Shown here: positions 1 to 10,124 of the stretch, piece after piece | Position numbering within the stretch: the first letter of the stretch is position 1 | Layout: each line of letters begins with the position of its first letter | From: Reticulitermes lucifugus | Lineage: Eukaryota > Arthropoda > Insecta > Blattodea > Rhinotermitidae | Reading direction: 5' to 3' | NCBI GenBank assembly: GCA_026260175.1 | Contig: JAKCWW010007347.1 | Span: 1 to 29,542 of the forward strand | Length of the DNA: 29,542 bases | The notes under the pieces: model-generated | Database searches by the model: none | What the model was told of the DNA's origin: nothing | What the model saw: only the letters and a program-made list of their open reading frames with translations | Program-made: the position numbers and the translations under genes

Positions 1-24
1 CACACACACACACACACACACACA
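1..24. repeat. (CA)n microsatellite at window edge
   Basis: The window opens in a pure CA dinucleotide run of about 24 bases, then enters unique sequence. With the GT run at the other end, it suggests a contig terminated in simple repeats. Confidence 0.95.
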
Positions 25-552
25 GAGTGTATCTAGAATGCTTGGACAAACGGCAAGAGTGAATTCTTTACATTAAAAATTCATATAAACATATATCCGG
101 AAATGAGTGGTTTTTAGCTTAATTGAAATAATACATTGAACAATAAATATCATAACTATGCATTATTTTACTTATAACTGACAATAAATTTAAAACACGT
201 GTTCTAAAATTAATAACTCTGGAGGTCTTGTTTTTATCAAGTCACAATTCACAACAAATGCTCAAAATATCCGTCACCTGAATCAGTGCACGCATGGACA
301 CGTCTGATCATGGACTCTCAAGGTCCCGGAGCAGTTACATAAAAAATGCCTTGGTAAAGTAGCTCTTCATGTTCAATTTGAGCTTAATACACTAAGGATT
401 TTAAGTGTCCCTACACATAAAAATCTAAAGAACTTAAGTAAACATGTTGTCGAAAATTGCTTTTTACGGACATATACTGATATGAAATTTCTTCCTTGTT
501 TTGGTGTGGGGACCCACTTCTGAAGTTTGTCCAAGCACTTTAGATACATCCT

Positions 553-650
553 GTATATATAATATATAATATATAATGTATAATATGTAACATATATAAT
601 ATATAACATATATAATATAATATATAACATATATAATATATTATATATTG
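553..650. repeat. AT-rich tandem repeat
   Basis: About 100 bases made almost only of A and T. An AACATATATAATATA-like unit of roughly 16-20 bases recurs, with a few C and G interruptions. It is a degenerate minisatellite; the open frame across it on the minus strand is low-complexity Tyr/Ile/Leu sequence and not a gene. Confidence 0.8.
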
Positions 651-660
651 TATGTATTCG

Positions 661-2470
661 TTGGCTAAGGTCTCGTTTGCTGCAAAGGGTTGCATAATGT
701 GTGATATTGGCACCACTTATATCTCTCCGACTTAATGCTTTCTTGTTTGACGGTACTTCTACTTTTGTACCTTGTCTCACTCTCAGCGTCTTGCAACACA
801 TATTCTTGTTGCTTTATACATAATTTCAAACTTGAATGCCTGAATATAGCACGTCACATTTAAGGTACAACGCTCTCTACTAACTCTCACTTCCTGTCAA
901 ATCGAACAGCTACATTTCACTCGATTGAAATTTGAATATGAAGGACGAAGGAGCGAGGTGGACGGGGAGTCTGTGATCGAAGAACCTGCACTGACATCGA
1001 ATATCGAATGAACGCGAATTGTATTTGCTAGCCTCGGGCCCGAACCTGACTACTTCCTGCGCGAATTTCAACTGATATGTGAGACATTCAAATAAATTCA
1101 GATTTAAAATCTCAGTGGACTACGTAATACAACAGATGTGCTATAATTTTCGGTGTCAGTTCTTATATTAGCAGCTGTAAAGTCTTTGAGCTACGAAGCC
1201 TGTTTTCGTGCGTTGTTTGCAATACTTCCACATTATACGAAACTCATCGGACCTATCAATTTTTTCCTGAAAAGCTCTTCGAAAGAAATTAAGAGTTGTA
1301 ATGGCTATGTTAAGAATAAGGAATTTTAATCAAAGCGTTATTTGAAGAGAATTAATACAATTGACACATATGGAGAGACCATGTAGACTAGGTCTGTCTG
1401 TTCGAGAGTCGATAAGTTTTGACTCACAATCTATTATACAGTTTTATACAAAGTTTAATATTCGGGTCCTAAACTATACATTTAGAATTTACACTAATCC
1501 GTGCAAGATGTCGTGCGAAATTCCAAAGTCTTGGGGGGGTTCTCTTACAGAGAAATCTTTTCCTCCTTTCCTCGTCCCCACACAGTGTGAAGTGAGTGCC
1601 ACTTGCTGGCCATGCAATTGGATTTTGTAGATTTTGCAGACCAAGCTGTTTCCCTGGAAATGTGTCGCCTAGCCCTTGTCATTGCAACGAAGAGGGTGCT
1701 GTCTCTTGCATAACATTTATGTTCTCGTTGTTCTCCGACTCTGAGATGTCTCGCCTCTTAACTTCCACAACTAATATTGTTGTCAACAATTTTTTGTGAC
1801 AAATTCTGATAGCCTTTGGTCAAGAGAGGCGTGTCTCCTCACCCTATCCTTCACGAAAGTTGCACTTGCGCAATGGAAACCGTACTTCAAAGGGTGATGC
1901 GGTCTTGTCGTTTCGCGCACAGTTAAAGAATTTGCCATGTTGTTTCTCGCCGATAGACAGGTACTCGGACATGATAGTAGGTCAGTCGTAAGGTTCAGCA
2001 CCGTGGGATGTCGAATAATGCGAATAAAAGAGGAGGTGGGCGTGGAGTTTATGGTATGTCACAGTAATCTGAACACCGTCTGTTTCGCTTCGTATTTCAC
2101 ATAATTATATACAAAAAACATAGGGATTTATTTTTAACACAGTATATAGATTCCTTTCTAGGAAAAAATATGTTGTTAGTAGTAGCTATTGTACTAAAGA
2201 TCAATAGAAATAATGGCAGACACGAATTTGCGAAAGGACCAAAATAGGATAAGACAAAAATTTCATTACAGACCTGAACACCAGTTTCTGATTTTGTGAA
2301 GCGCATAGATGGGCCAATGCTTAGAATTCCGCTGTATGTAGCAATACTGTTGGCACGAGAAAAACATTATGCCTATAACGTCGGGCAGATCACACTGCTA
2401 ATACATTCCACATTTAGTCTTCAAAATACAGAAAAGTAGTCAATTTCACACTCCCATTGCTTTACTTCGG
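661..2470. other. gene-free stretch
   Basis: No coding exon, RNA gene or complete mobile element was recognised. Short open frames around 1361-2001 show no motif and no coding-like composition. A somewhat GC-richer patch around 930-1060 has no recognisable family. Confidence 0.5.
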
Positions 2471-2474
2471 TTGA

Positions 2475-2598
2475 AAGATTCACGGACAAAATCACTGGAT
2501 AGGAAATTTGGTGGCTCTTAAAGTCTGTCTGCGGTGGTAAAAAGAAATATCCTACCCCAGTCGGGAGTCGAACCTAGTCGTCTAACCAGTGGCTAGTA
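2475..2598 (-). mobile_element. SINE C fragment, tRNA-derived
   Basis: Read on the minus strand, this piece has a tRNA-like B box (GGTTCGACTCCC at 2563-2574). A body follows that aligns by eye with the copy at 5975-6215, including the order: B box, CGCAGACAGAC-like block, then TTTCCTATCC. It is 5' and 3' truncated relative to that copy. The family assignment rests on these two copies and the polymerase III box. Confidence 0.55.
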
Positions 2599-2627
2599 AA
2601 GTTGTTTCTGTGTAGTCTATGAAAGCA

Positions 2628-2825
2628 TATGGGGGGATACAGCTCCACTCATTCTTAACCTCGGAAGTAGATGGAGGTGAGTGGTCAGTTTCACGCCCCG
2701 TCCGCTTTACCCCCGGGGAATTAACCCCGTTACCCGTAGAATAGGTGACAGTGTAGGCTGCAGAGCCGGTCTAGAGGGTTCTGGAGAAGAGGAAAATCTC
2801 TTGCCCCTTGCTGGAAATCGAAACA
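2628..2825 (-). mobile_element. SINE B copy, diverged
   Basis: On the minus strand this matches the SINE B body seen at 5643-5936: a CCAGACCGGC-like block, then CAGCCT, then CCCCGGGGGTAAAGCGG, GGGGCGTG, and GAGGTTAAGAATGAGTGGAG. The tRNA head is missing or too diverged to see. It lies next to a SINE C fragment in the same orientation. Confidence 0.7.
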
Positions 2826-2829
2826 AGTT

Positions 2830-4440
2830 TTCCCAGTTTTCCATCCCGTAGGCTAGTCTCTGTACGGACTGTGATATATCGGACCCTGCCAATAGTCAGT
2901 AACTTCGTCTTGGTGATACGTCTACCCCGGATTTACATCCATTACGAAAACTTACAACATACATTCTTGTTCGTAATAATATGTGCGTGTACGAGTAAAA
3001 ATATTTGGTTTAATCTTAAGTAAAATTCCTTAGCCATTTCTGCTTCGGTAATATATTTTATAGCAGAATTTTATTTGATAATGCTGTATCCTTGTATTTT
3101 CAATACAGTTTGCTGTGAAGGTTTTATAGGCGTGTTCTTTTGTTCCTGTCTGGTTATCCTCCTGTTTTAATATCGACAGAACTTCTTGGTTACTGTTTTC
3201 AATTCAATATATTTTCCACGTTCCATGCTATTCTTTATCCCATTTTTAGTGTATTCCTCTTTATTCTGCAATTTCTCCTTGCTTTCTTCTTCATTATTGA
3301 CAATATTCTTCGCATTCTTGTGTCTGTCTCAGAAAATTAAATCTTCCTTTTATATGTAAACCATTTTCTGTTACAACGCGTAGATCCTGTTCCTGTCTTC
3401 CTACAGCCTACTACAATAATTCGTTCATATAACTGAACCTAAACCTGCTACCGTACTGTCCTTTCCGACAGTCAAATCATAGTAGAGATTACCTCGATTT
3501 GTGTGCTAGGTGCATTCCTGGAAGATGTGACGTAAAGCGCGAACGCGTAAACCAAATGCTTCTTATCCAGAGACTCAGTTTTAAAACTGGGACTTAAGAA
3601 TCTTAATGTTAATTTGTACCTTTTGGGTTCTTTGTTAATTTTAAGTGAAATGGCATTGTAAAAAAGAGAGAAAATTAAAACGTATAATTGTTATTAAATA
3701 ATGAGGTCATTTGAAAATATGTTTATTTAATTTAATGCCGGGAGGCTAAAGACAAGGTAAATATAAAATTCTCCTTAATGCTGAAAAAAACACCCAACCA
3801 TGAAGACGTAAGGTGAGTGAAGGCACAATTCCATTAATTCTTAAAATCAGCTTTAAATGTATAAATGATCCGTTGTCGTCCCGACCCTTTTCCTACTACG
3901 AAGAAATATTTCCGAGTACTCATCGAATAGGAGGCTGGGTGAACCACATAGCCAGTCGGGACACAGCAATAAAGAGAAAAGTTCCTTACACCTGTTCGGC
4001 ATATGATCACAGTCATCCAGCCCGTAGATAATCACTGTACTGCTTCTAATAATTATCTGAATAGATAAAATTAAGGAGATTGTAAGTTTGTGGGGATTAA
4101 TTTGAAAAAGGGCCACAATATTCAAATTCAAAACTTAGATTGAAATGTAATACCACGCCGTTAAAAATGACTTTGAAAAATTGTTCAATTGTTTTATAGC
4201 TGTCACTTCCTTGTAAAATAAAGAAATTAGTCTACGCTGAAAGATTGCCACACGAACTGAAGGTCTTAGGGGACGATAAAATTACTGATTTTGCATACGC
4301 TGCGAGTAACTGCAACAAACACAGAACTTAGGCACAGACAAACTTTCAGTTGTAAGTGAAAGTTTATTAAGACAGTTCTTTTTGAATAAATTATAAAAGG
4401 TATACATTTTTCACATTATATTCACCGTGCATTCTGTCTT
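2830..4440. other. gene-free AT-rich stretch
   Basis: No gene or full element was recognised. It contains T-rich runs, for example 3210-3330, that make spurious hydrophobic open frames. Short frames around 3813-4131 overlap on both strands and show no family signature. Confidence 0.5.
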
Positions 4441-4444
4441 ATAT

Positions 4445-4590
4445 AATAGCTTTTATTTTAACCAACACATGCACTACAATTTTGTCGTCATATATCCCCC
4501 TGATGATGACTAATAAGTAGTTGAAACATATCTAGGGGTATATATGACGACAAAATTGTAGTGCATGTGTTGGTTAAAATAAAAGCTATT
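4445..4590 (+). mobile_element. near-perfect foldback element, MITE-like
   Basis: The arms at 4445-4500 and 4535-4590 are reverse complements over about 55 bases with only about one indel or mismatch. Both outer ends read AATAGCTTTT. The 34-base loop holds a hammerhead-like core annotated separately, so the arms extend stem I of that RNA fold. The near-identity of the arms implies a young insertion or recent arm homogenisation. No transposase is present, so the element is non-autonomous. No clear target-site duplication was found. Confidence 0.8.
4500..4534 (+). ncRNA. hammerhead-like motif
   Basis: CTGATGAT (4500-4507) is followed by a 5-bp stem II (GACTA 4508-4512 with TAGTT 4518-4522, one G.U pair) and GAAAC (4523-4527). 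CCCC upstream pairs with GGGG at 4535-4538 to begin stem I, which continues into the long arms. The CUGANGA and GAAA cores match the hammerhead consensus. Departures are an extra U after the first core and ATAT where AT-GT is seen in other copies, so stem III may be broken. It may be an inactive relic. Confidence 0.45.
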
Positions 4591-5630
4591 AAGGTATACA
4601 TTTATTTGAGAAATTTAAGATAGTTTTACGAAAATTTAAAATCATATAAAACAGTGCATCAGATTCGTGGATTTTCAGAGAGGTAAATGGAAGGTAGAGA
4701 GACTGAAATGCGTGTCCGTTTAAACAAATGTCAATCATAAATTTGAATCTATGAGTTAGGAAGTAACTGGAGAATGGAGAGTATTACACAATTTGTAACT
4801 TTTAATTATTATTATTATTATTATGCTTATTACATAAAGTAGAATGAGATAAGTGGAAAATGTATGAAGCATCAGTGGCAAAGAAGCTTACATAAAGCAG
4901 GGAAAAATAAAAATAAACACAGAAAAAAAAGGATCAAATGGAGCAAAAAGAAAAAGAAAAACAGAATGTGATGAACTGGGGTTCTCTTTAGATTGTTCCA
5001 ATATAAAATTGGAAGGAACTGATAGGGACACTGGCAGATTTCTACAGAGAGGCATAAATGCAGCAAATACTATGCATCTTCGTGTAATGAGACTTTGCTT
5101 ATATATATGAATACCGGCACGTGAAAACTTCATCTCTTAGGGTAATGCAGTGATTATAATAAACCCAGAAAGTAATAAAAGAAATAATGCTTACACCAAC
5201 AGGTGCTTATAATGTGAGAACACAGCAGGGGAGAGAAATAATATTGAGTATATGCTATTTCCTCTCTTGCAATATATTTTCTTGACGGGAGAAAAAAATT
5301 CATAGCAGGAAGGAGAAAAACGAAAAGTAAATGGAATGTACGTTTCACCCTTTTTATCCATCGTGTGAAAATGCAATCTTTAGGGGCAGATTGCTTGCTA
5401 ACAAGAAAATTGGATTAGATTTCTAACTAAATCCAATGTGATATCGGAAAACGATCGTGTAATTTTACTTCGAAAAATGGAATGAGGAATTCAGAAGCTT
5501 AAGGACAGACATCAATGTGGCGGTCCGTGCTTCGTTCTCGCGATGTTACCGTCACACTTCAATTATCAACAATTTCTGCTTCAGATTTGGCTGTATACGT
5601 TGCGCATGAAGTGGGTTATATTTCAAAACG
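4591..5630. other. gene-free stretch with ATT microsatellite
   Basis: No gene was recognised. An (ATT)n run lies at 4804-4824. A-rich sequence at 4900-5000 and 5280-5330 makes Phe/Leu-rich open frames on the minus strand; these are compositional. Confidence 0.55.
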
Positions 5631-5642
5631 TCATGGTGGTGG

Positions 5643-5936
5643 GTGGGCCGGGATAGCGTTGTCGGTATAGCGACTTGCTACGGCCTGGACGGTCCGGGGA
5701 TCGAATCACGGTGAGGGCATTGTTTTCTGCACCCGTCCAAACCGGCCCTAGGAAATACCCAGCCTCCTATATAATGGGTACCGGGTCATTCCCGGGAGTA
5801 AAGCTGCCGGGGCGTGTGGCGTTAATCACCCACCCTATCTAGCGCCGAGGTTAAAGAAAGAGTAGAGCTATACATCTACTCCCCCTCTGTGCCTTCATGG
5901 CAGGTTATAGGGCGAAATTTACCTTTTACCTTTATC
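5643..5936 (+). mobile_element. SINE B, full-length copy with target-site duplication
   Basis: A tRNA-like head carries a B box (GGATCGAATC at 5698-5707). A GC-rich body follows with landmark blocks CACCCGTCC, CCCAGCCTCC, GGGTACCGGGT, GGTTAAAGAAAGAGTAGAG and GCCTTCATGG, and a TTACC/TTTA tail. The 12-base duplication TCATGGTGGTGG occurs at 5631-5642 and again at 5937-5948, which is typical of LINE-machinery insertion and fixes both ends. Other copies in the window share the body in the same block order. It depends on a LINE partner that is not present here. Confidence 0.88.
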
Positions 5937-5974
5937 TCATGGTGGTGGTTGGCCTAAAGACAAAATGTTACAAT

Positions 5975-6215
5975 CTATCTGTGTCTCACCACAATGCCAT
6001 AAAGGCATGTAGAGGGAGCGGAGGTAAACCTCCATGAATTTTTAACATCGGAGAAACAGCGCTGGTACTAACAGGATAGGAAAATTGGCGGTTACTGCTG
6101 TCTGTCTGAGAGCGGTGAAACAAGGAATAATTTCTGCTTCTACCGGGAATCGAATCCTCGTTGTCATAGTCACATTAATGTTTCAGCTAGTCCTGGGACC
6201 CTGGTATTAAGCTGA
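5975..6215 (-). mobile_element. SINE C copy, tRNA-derived
   Basis: On the minus strand a tRNA-like head has a B box (GGATTCGATTCCC at 6145-6157). A body follows with CGCTCTCAGACAGACAGC, CCAATTTTCCTATCC and a TTACCTCCGCTCCCTCTAC block. The fragment at 2475-2598 shares the head and the first half of the body. It lies just past the right duplication of the SINE B at 5643-5936. Confidence 0.65.
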
Positions 6216-8510
6216 AGCATCCTTCTGCACAGTCTGATTCAAGTAATATAGGCCTATATTTGATATTTGATAATCCTGGAGCTCTTTAAAATTGTATGTT
6301 TTCTTACCCACCAATTAGACGGGATCAGTTTCCTTAATCCATGAATTATGCGATAAAAACTGTGCGTGGTTTCCTTTATATTACTGCAAACCGCGAGTGT
6401 GCAGATCTGTTGGTTTGCCTAAAATGGCCAAACAAAACCCGGATATTAAAGACAGGATTTTTGATAACATGCATACAAAAATGTATTGCTCACAAGGATC
6501 TCATTTCCAACATCTTCTCTAAGAGTGTGCATTTAGTCTACAAAAAAAAAAACTGAACGAAACAAAATCCTTTCTTAATTTCGCCGTGAAAGCGGGCCGG
6601 CCGGTTTTAAGTGGGACATTCTGTACTTTGATGGCCGAAAGTAGTTTCTATTGACTTCTAATTATCAGGCGTTCACAGTTGGTACGCAGCCAGTCGACTC
6701 TCGGGTTAATGACAAGGGAAGACTTGCCGATGTTTCGGCAAACACTGCGTCACCCTGAAAATGGCAAAAGTGATGTTTAACAAAACGTCGGGAAATCTTT
6801 TTTCTCTAACCTGAAAAGCAGATTCAATGCACTACCCAGTATGTTTGCATTTTATTCTGGTGTATGCATACAGCAAATATGTTGAAAGTAGAATCTAAAA
6901 ATATTCCGATGATGTAATTATTTACGACACTATCTGATGATGCACTGTCAAAGGAGTATAAGACACGGTCTACATCCACATCCGGAGGTCGCCTCTTCTG
7001 TAAACTTAATGACGCCCCATTCTATGGCCAAAAGGAAGCCACTCAACACGTTCATGTTATAGAAATAACATATACATGTTGTACGGTCTGCTTTAAGTCT
7101 ACGGTCGCTTCGCAGACTCTATCGAAGTGCGAGAAGAAAGATGAGAGGGCTCATAATTCTAACCGTGAAATTGTGAGCGCGTGTGACGTGAGTGTCTGAA
7201 TTTCAAATGATGAATTGTATGATGCTGTCATTTTCCTTTTTTGTTCGTTTTATTTTAGATTCGTATTCCCTGCAGGAGAGGCAATTTAGTAAATGGAACG
7301 TGGGATGTATGAGGATGAAAGGGGGAGGCGCAGATGAATAAAATTATAGTTGCATATAACCTTATATCGAGTACCGTATTACTGATTTCTATAAACAAAT
7401 ATTCAATCCCATATTGGCCCTGATATGTAACATGAACGAATGTACATTAAAATGCTTAAATATACATAGCAGCTAGAACGAATTATAAAATAATAATTAC
7501 ACAATTCAATAACTTATTTTTGAGAGTAAATTCCATTGGTATAATTTTATATAAACGTACAAAAGTAACCTGCATCCCAGTTTCCCACTGGATCATTCTT
7601 CGTCAGCTCCATACAATGCTTGTTTCGTTCATGTTCCGTCTTCACAGTCTCACGTGCCTATGTAGCACAGTAAATTACGTATCTCCATGAAGGCAAAGCT
7701 AAATATGAATTTCGTATGGCAACCATTTTATTATTTTTCTTTACACACACTTAATGCAATTTAACATTATTTGAAGATCTGTCATGGCACAAATCTTTGC
7801 GTTCTGACATTTTGTGTCGTGAAAGTTACTGCTACGCAAAAGGCGTCGTATTTCGCAATGCTTTCGTACTTGCTACCGCCTGTTTTATTCTTTACGCTTC
7901 CTCCCACTACCTTATACTTTGCAAATTTTTTCTCCCTCTCAAATGGTTCATTTTAGGGCCACCGTTTCACACCGTGTTTCTCTCCGCGCACTTTATTTTG
8001 CTTTTGCCATCATCATCATCAACGTAACCATAATAATTACAATTTTATTCCTGTTTGCTTTAAACTCTTCTTTCTTTCTTTCTTTTTACGTCTCTACAAG
8101 ACTTTCACATGGGTATATGACCTCTGAAAACGCCCCCCTCCCATTTTTGGCGTTTTGGTCTCTATTATTTTTCATTTCTCTACTCTGACGGTCCTATTTC
8201 ATGTTCAAAAATTTCCTTCTTTATTTCCATCCTTCTCGTCATTATAGCCATTCATTTGTTATTAATTCAATATACTCCACCGTATGATTTTCATATTTTC
8301 ATAGTCAATCTTTTCTGTATTCGTCTTCATTTTCTCTTACCCATCTGCTTTCCTTCTCTTACATTTACGATCCTATATTAGCCCTTTTGACTGCAACTTC
8401 TTAGCGTTACTGGTTCCTTTTAAGTTGCCTATAGCCCCTTTCCTCTTTTCCTTTACCTGAACCGTTTTCTTCTCTCTCCTCCTGTTTTTCCAAACTCGGC
8501 TTACTGTTAT
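6216..8510. other. gene-free stretch
   Basis: No gene was recognised. Apart from the weak foldback at 6717-6800 the stretch is AT-rich. A pyrimidine-rich block at about 7900-8480, including a CTTT run near 8070-8090, produces several overlapping hydrophobic open frames that are compositional. Confidence 0.5.
6717..6800. repeat. degenerate foldback with hammerhead-like remnants
   Basis: The left side holds CGATGTTTCGGC (minus-strand GCCGAAACATCG). The right side holds CTGAAAATGGC (6755-6765) and AAAACGTCGG. The two sides pair only loosely. The order of blocks matches the other motif-bearing foldbacks, so this is probably an old, decayed copy of that type. Confidence 0.35.
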
Positions 8511-8511
8511 A

Positions 8512-8600
8512 CCCTGAAGGTGGAGGCAGAAGCTACCTCCGAAAGGTTGGTACCTATATACCACAGTACACGGCAACACATCCTAGAAGACAGTAATCTC
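8512..8600 (+). repeat. one arm of a dispersed repeat with hammerhead-like remnant
   Basis: It contains CTGAAGGT (8514-8521), a 5-bp stem (GGAGG 8522-8526 with CCTCC 8536-8540) and GAAA (8541-8544). It then shares the block ACACGGCAACACATCCTAGA with 26310-26345. On the minus strand the translated block reads like the common insect repeat-derived peptide with a C-L-H-L-Q-G motif. A9 of the core is changed to G and C15.2 is lost, so the ribozyme reading is a relic at best. Confidence 0.5.
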
Positions 8601-9085
8601 TATAAATGTGTTAAGTCGTATAAGGGCGAATATTTGGATCTCACACAGAAGGAAGGGCACAGGTTGAAGAAACGTAAAAATAATGGACATAGAGACCTAT
8701 GACCATTACATTGCTATGTTACACAGACCGACAAAAGGGTAAACATACACAGATACAGGCCTGTGTGTGTGTGTATGTACGTACATACACTAAGTCCACT
8801 GCGCAGTGTCCGTCGTGAGAAGCTAATATTCGCCCAGCTAGTCAAGAAACATCCGATTTTTTCTGAAAGCCGAAGGTTCATGAGTAGATTCACAACAGTG
8901 TAACCACGCACGCACATATACATACATATTCTTGGTGATATATTATACATAAAATAGATGTGTAATCAATTACTAGAGAGATATGTAGGAAGTAGAGGAG
9001 ACGAGTCAGCTAAATAAAATAAATGGAGGCAGGTGAGAGTTTCCGCCACCAGTTCTTCCTACCTGATTCAAAGGTCGGCTGCACT
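8601..9085. other. gene-free stretch
   Basis: No gene was recognised. A short GT run and a GTATGTACGTACATAC palindrome lie at about 8763-8790. Confidence 0.5.
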
Positions 9086-9098
9086 ACCGCGTATCCTT

Positions 9099-9348
9099 TT
9101 CTTTTTTTTGTGGAGATGGGCCCCGCAGCAGATGCTACGGACGCACCGCAGCCTTGAGGCTTATTGTGCAACCCTGTGATGAAGATGAAGTAATGGAGCA
9201 CTGGTGGAATGAAATTGACAGGGAAAAAGCGAAGTACTCGGGGAAAAACCTGTCCCAGTGCCACTTTGTCCACAACAAATCCAAAATGACGAACCCGGTC
9301 CTCCGCGGTGAGAGGCCGGCGACTAACCGCCTGAGCCAATGCACGGCC
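9099..9348 (-). mobile_element. SINE A, full-length copy with target-site duplication
   Basis: On the minus strand it starts with a tRNA-like head (TTGGCTCAGGCGG A-box region, then a diverged B box). The body has TTTGTTGTGGACAAAGTGG, TTTTTCCCCGAGTACTTCGC, GTGCTCCATTACTTC and GGCTGCGGTGCGTCCGTAGC, with an A-rich end. The 13-base repeat ACCGCGTATCCTT flanks it at 9086-9098 and 9349-9361, marking both ends. It matches the copy at 27435-27721 along its length. Open frames on both strands here are repeat shadows and not genes. Confidence 0.92.
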
Positions 9349-9361
9349 ACCGCGTATCCTT

Positions 9362-10070
9362 ACAGGGTTTTCATGACTGTTATCAGTATCTCCTGTCGAA
9401 TGACATGATAATGTTTAAAACAAGTCAGACTGTCACACCATTCATTCTCCCAAACTCCTGCGAGTCCATAACACTAGAATCCCTTCTGAAGCCAAACCGA
9501 CTCAGTCGAACTGTGTATTATGTTGTTACGTGATGCTTATAAACCGGTTCTGAGTACCACCCACACTTGCAGGTCTAGCTGTTTCCGGAGAGCATGGAAT
9601 GTTACATTGAGAACATTTCAACCGTTAAACACACAAAGCTGAACACTCCTTCAGCATTTCAATACCATGTCTCAAATGCATCTCATGCGCTCTGTTGGAC
9701 ACATTGTGACACACTACACTCGCAGCGCCCACGGACGAAAAGGGTTCTTCAAACAAAGGTATATTTCTGATTCACAATTTTGTAACGAGTGTCGGTACAG
9801 GCATATGCATATTTAAGTAGAGCCATATCACTCATATTTCTGATGTTGCTGTATTTATATGACTTGAACACTTTTTAAAGATAGAGTGTAACTCTTTGTG
9901 CAGAAACAGCAGTTGAAGCAATATCTGACATTGTTAATAAAAACTACAAAAACAAACTGATGAGTAACTAAAAGCGTCACTAATTTAGGTATCATCATCT
10001 CATTGTGTTTATCAAATCAATATCTATTATAGGGTCCGAGAAAGAAAACACTATGAATATTATATATTCA
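9362..10070. other. gene-free stretch
   Basis: No gene, element or RNA was recognised. A CTGATGAG at about 9957 lacks a following stem and GAAA, so it was not called. Confidence 0.5.
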
Positions 10071-10078
10071 TTATATTT

Positions 10079-10119
10079 TGCTACATGTTTCGCCCGCCTT
10101 ATACGGCCATCATCAGGCA
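10079..10119 (-). ncRNA. hammerhead-like motif, core intact
   Basis: On the minus strand: TGC (10119-10117), CTGATGAT (10116-10109), stem II GGCCG (10108-10104) with CGGGC (10096-10092) and one G.G mismatch, GAAAC (10091-10087), AT, GT, A (10082), then GCA (10081-10079). GCA pairs with TGC as a 3-bp stem I. AC/GU gives a 2-bp stem III with cleavage expected after the A. The catalytic positions of a hammerhead are present, apart from one extra U before stem II. No inverted partner is seen nearby. Confidence 0.5.
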
Positions 10120-10124
10120 GTATT

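Noticed and set aside
373..801. 142-residue minus-strand open frame
   Set aside because: It runs through the AT-rich tandem repeat and gives Tyr/Ile/Leu low-complexity sequence; no domain or splice context.
6934..6965. CTGATGAT as another hammerhead core
   Set aside because: No pairing hairpin and no GAAAC follows.
9010..9350. Open frames of 71-109 residues on both strands
   Set aside because: They coincide with the SINE A copy and its polymerase III head; repeat shadows.
9957..9990. CTGATGAG as another hammerhead core
   Set aside because: No stem II or GAAA follows in range.
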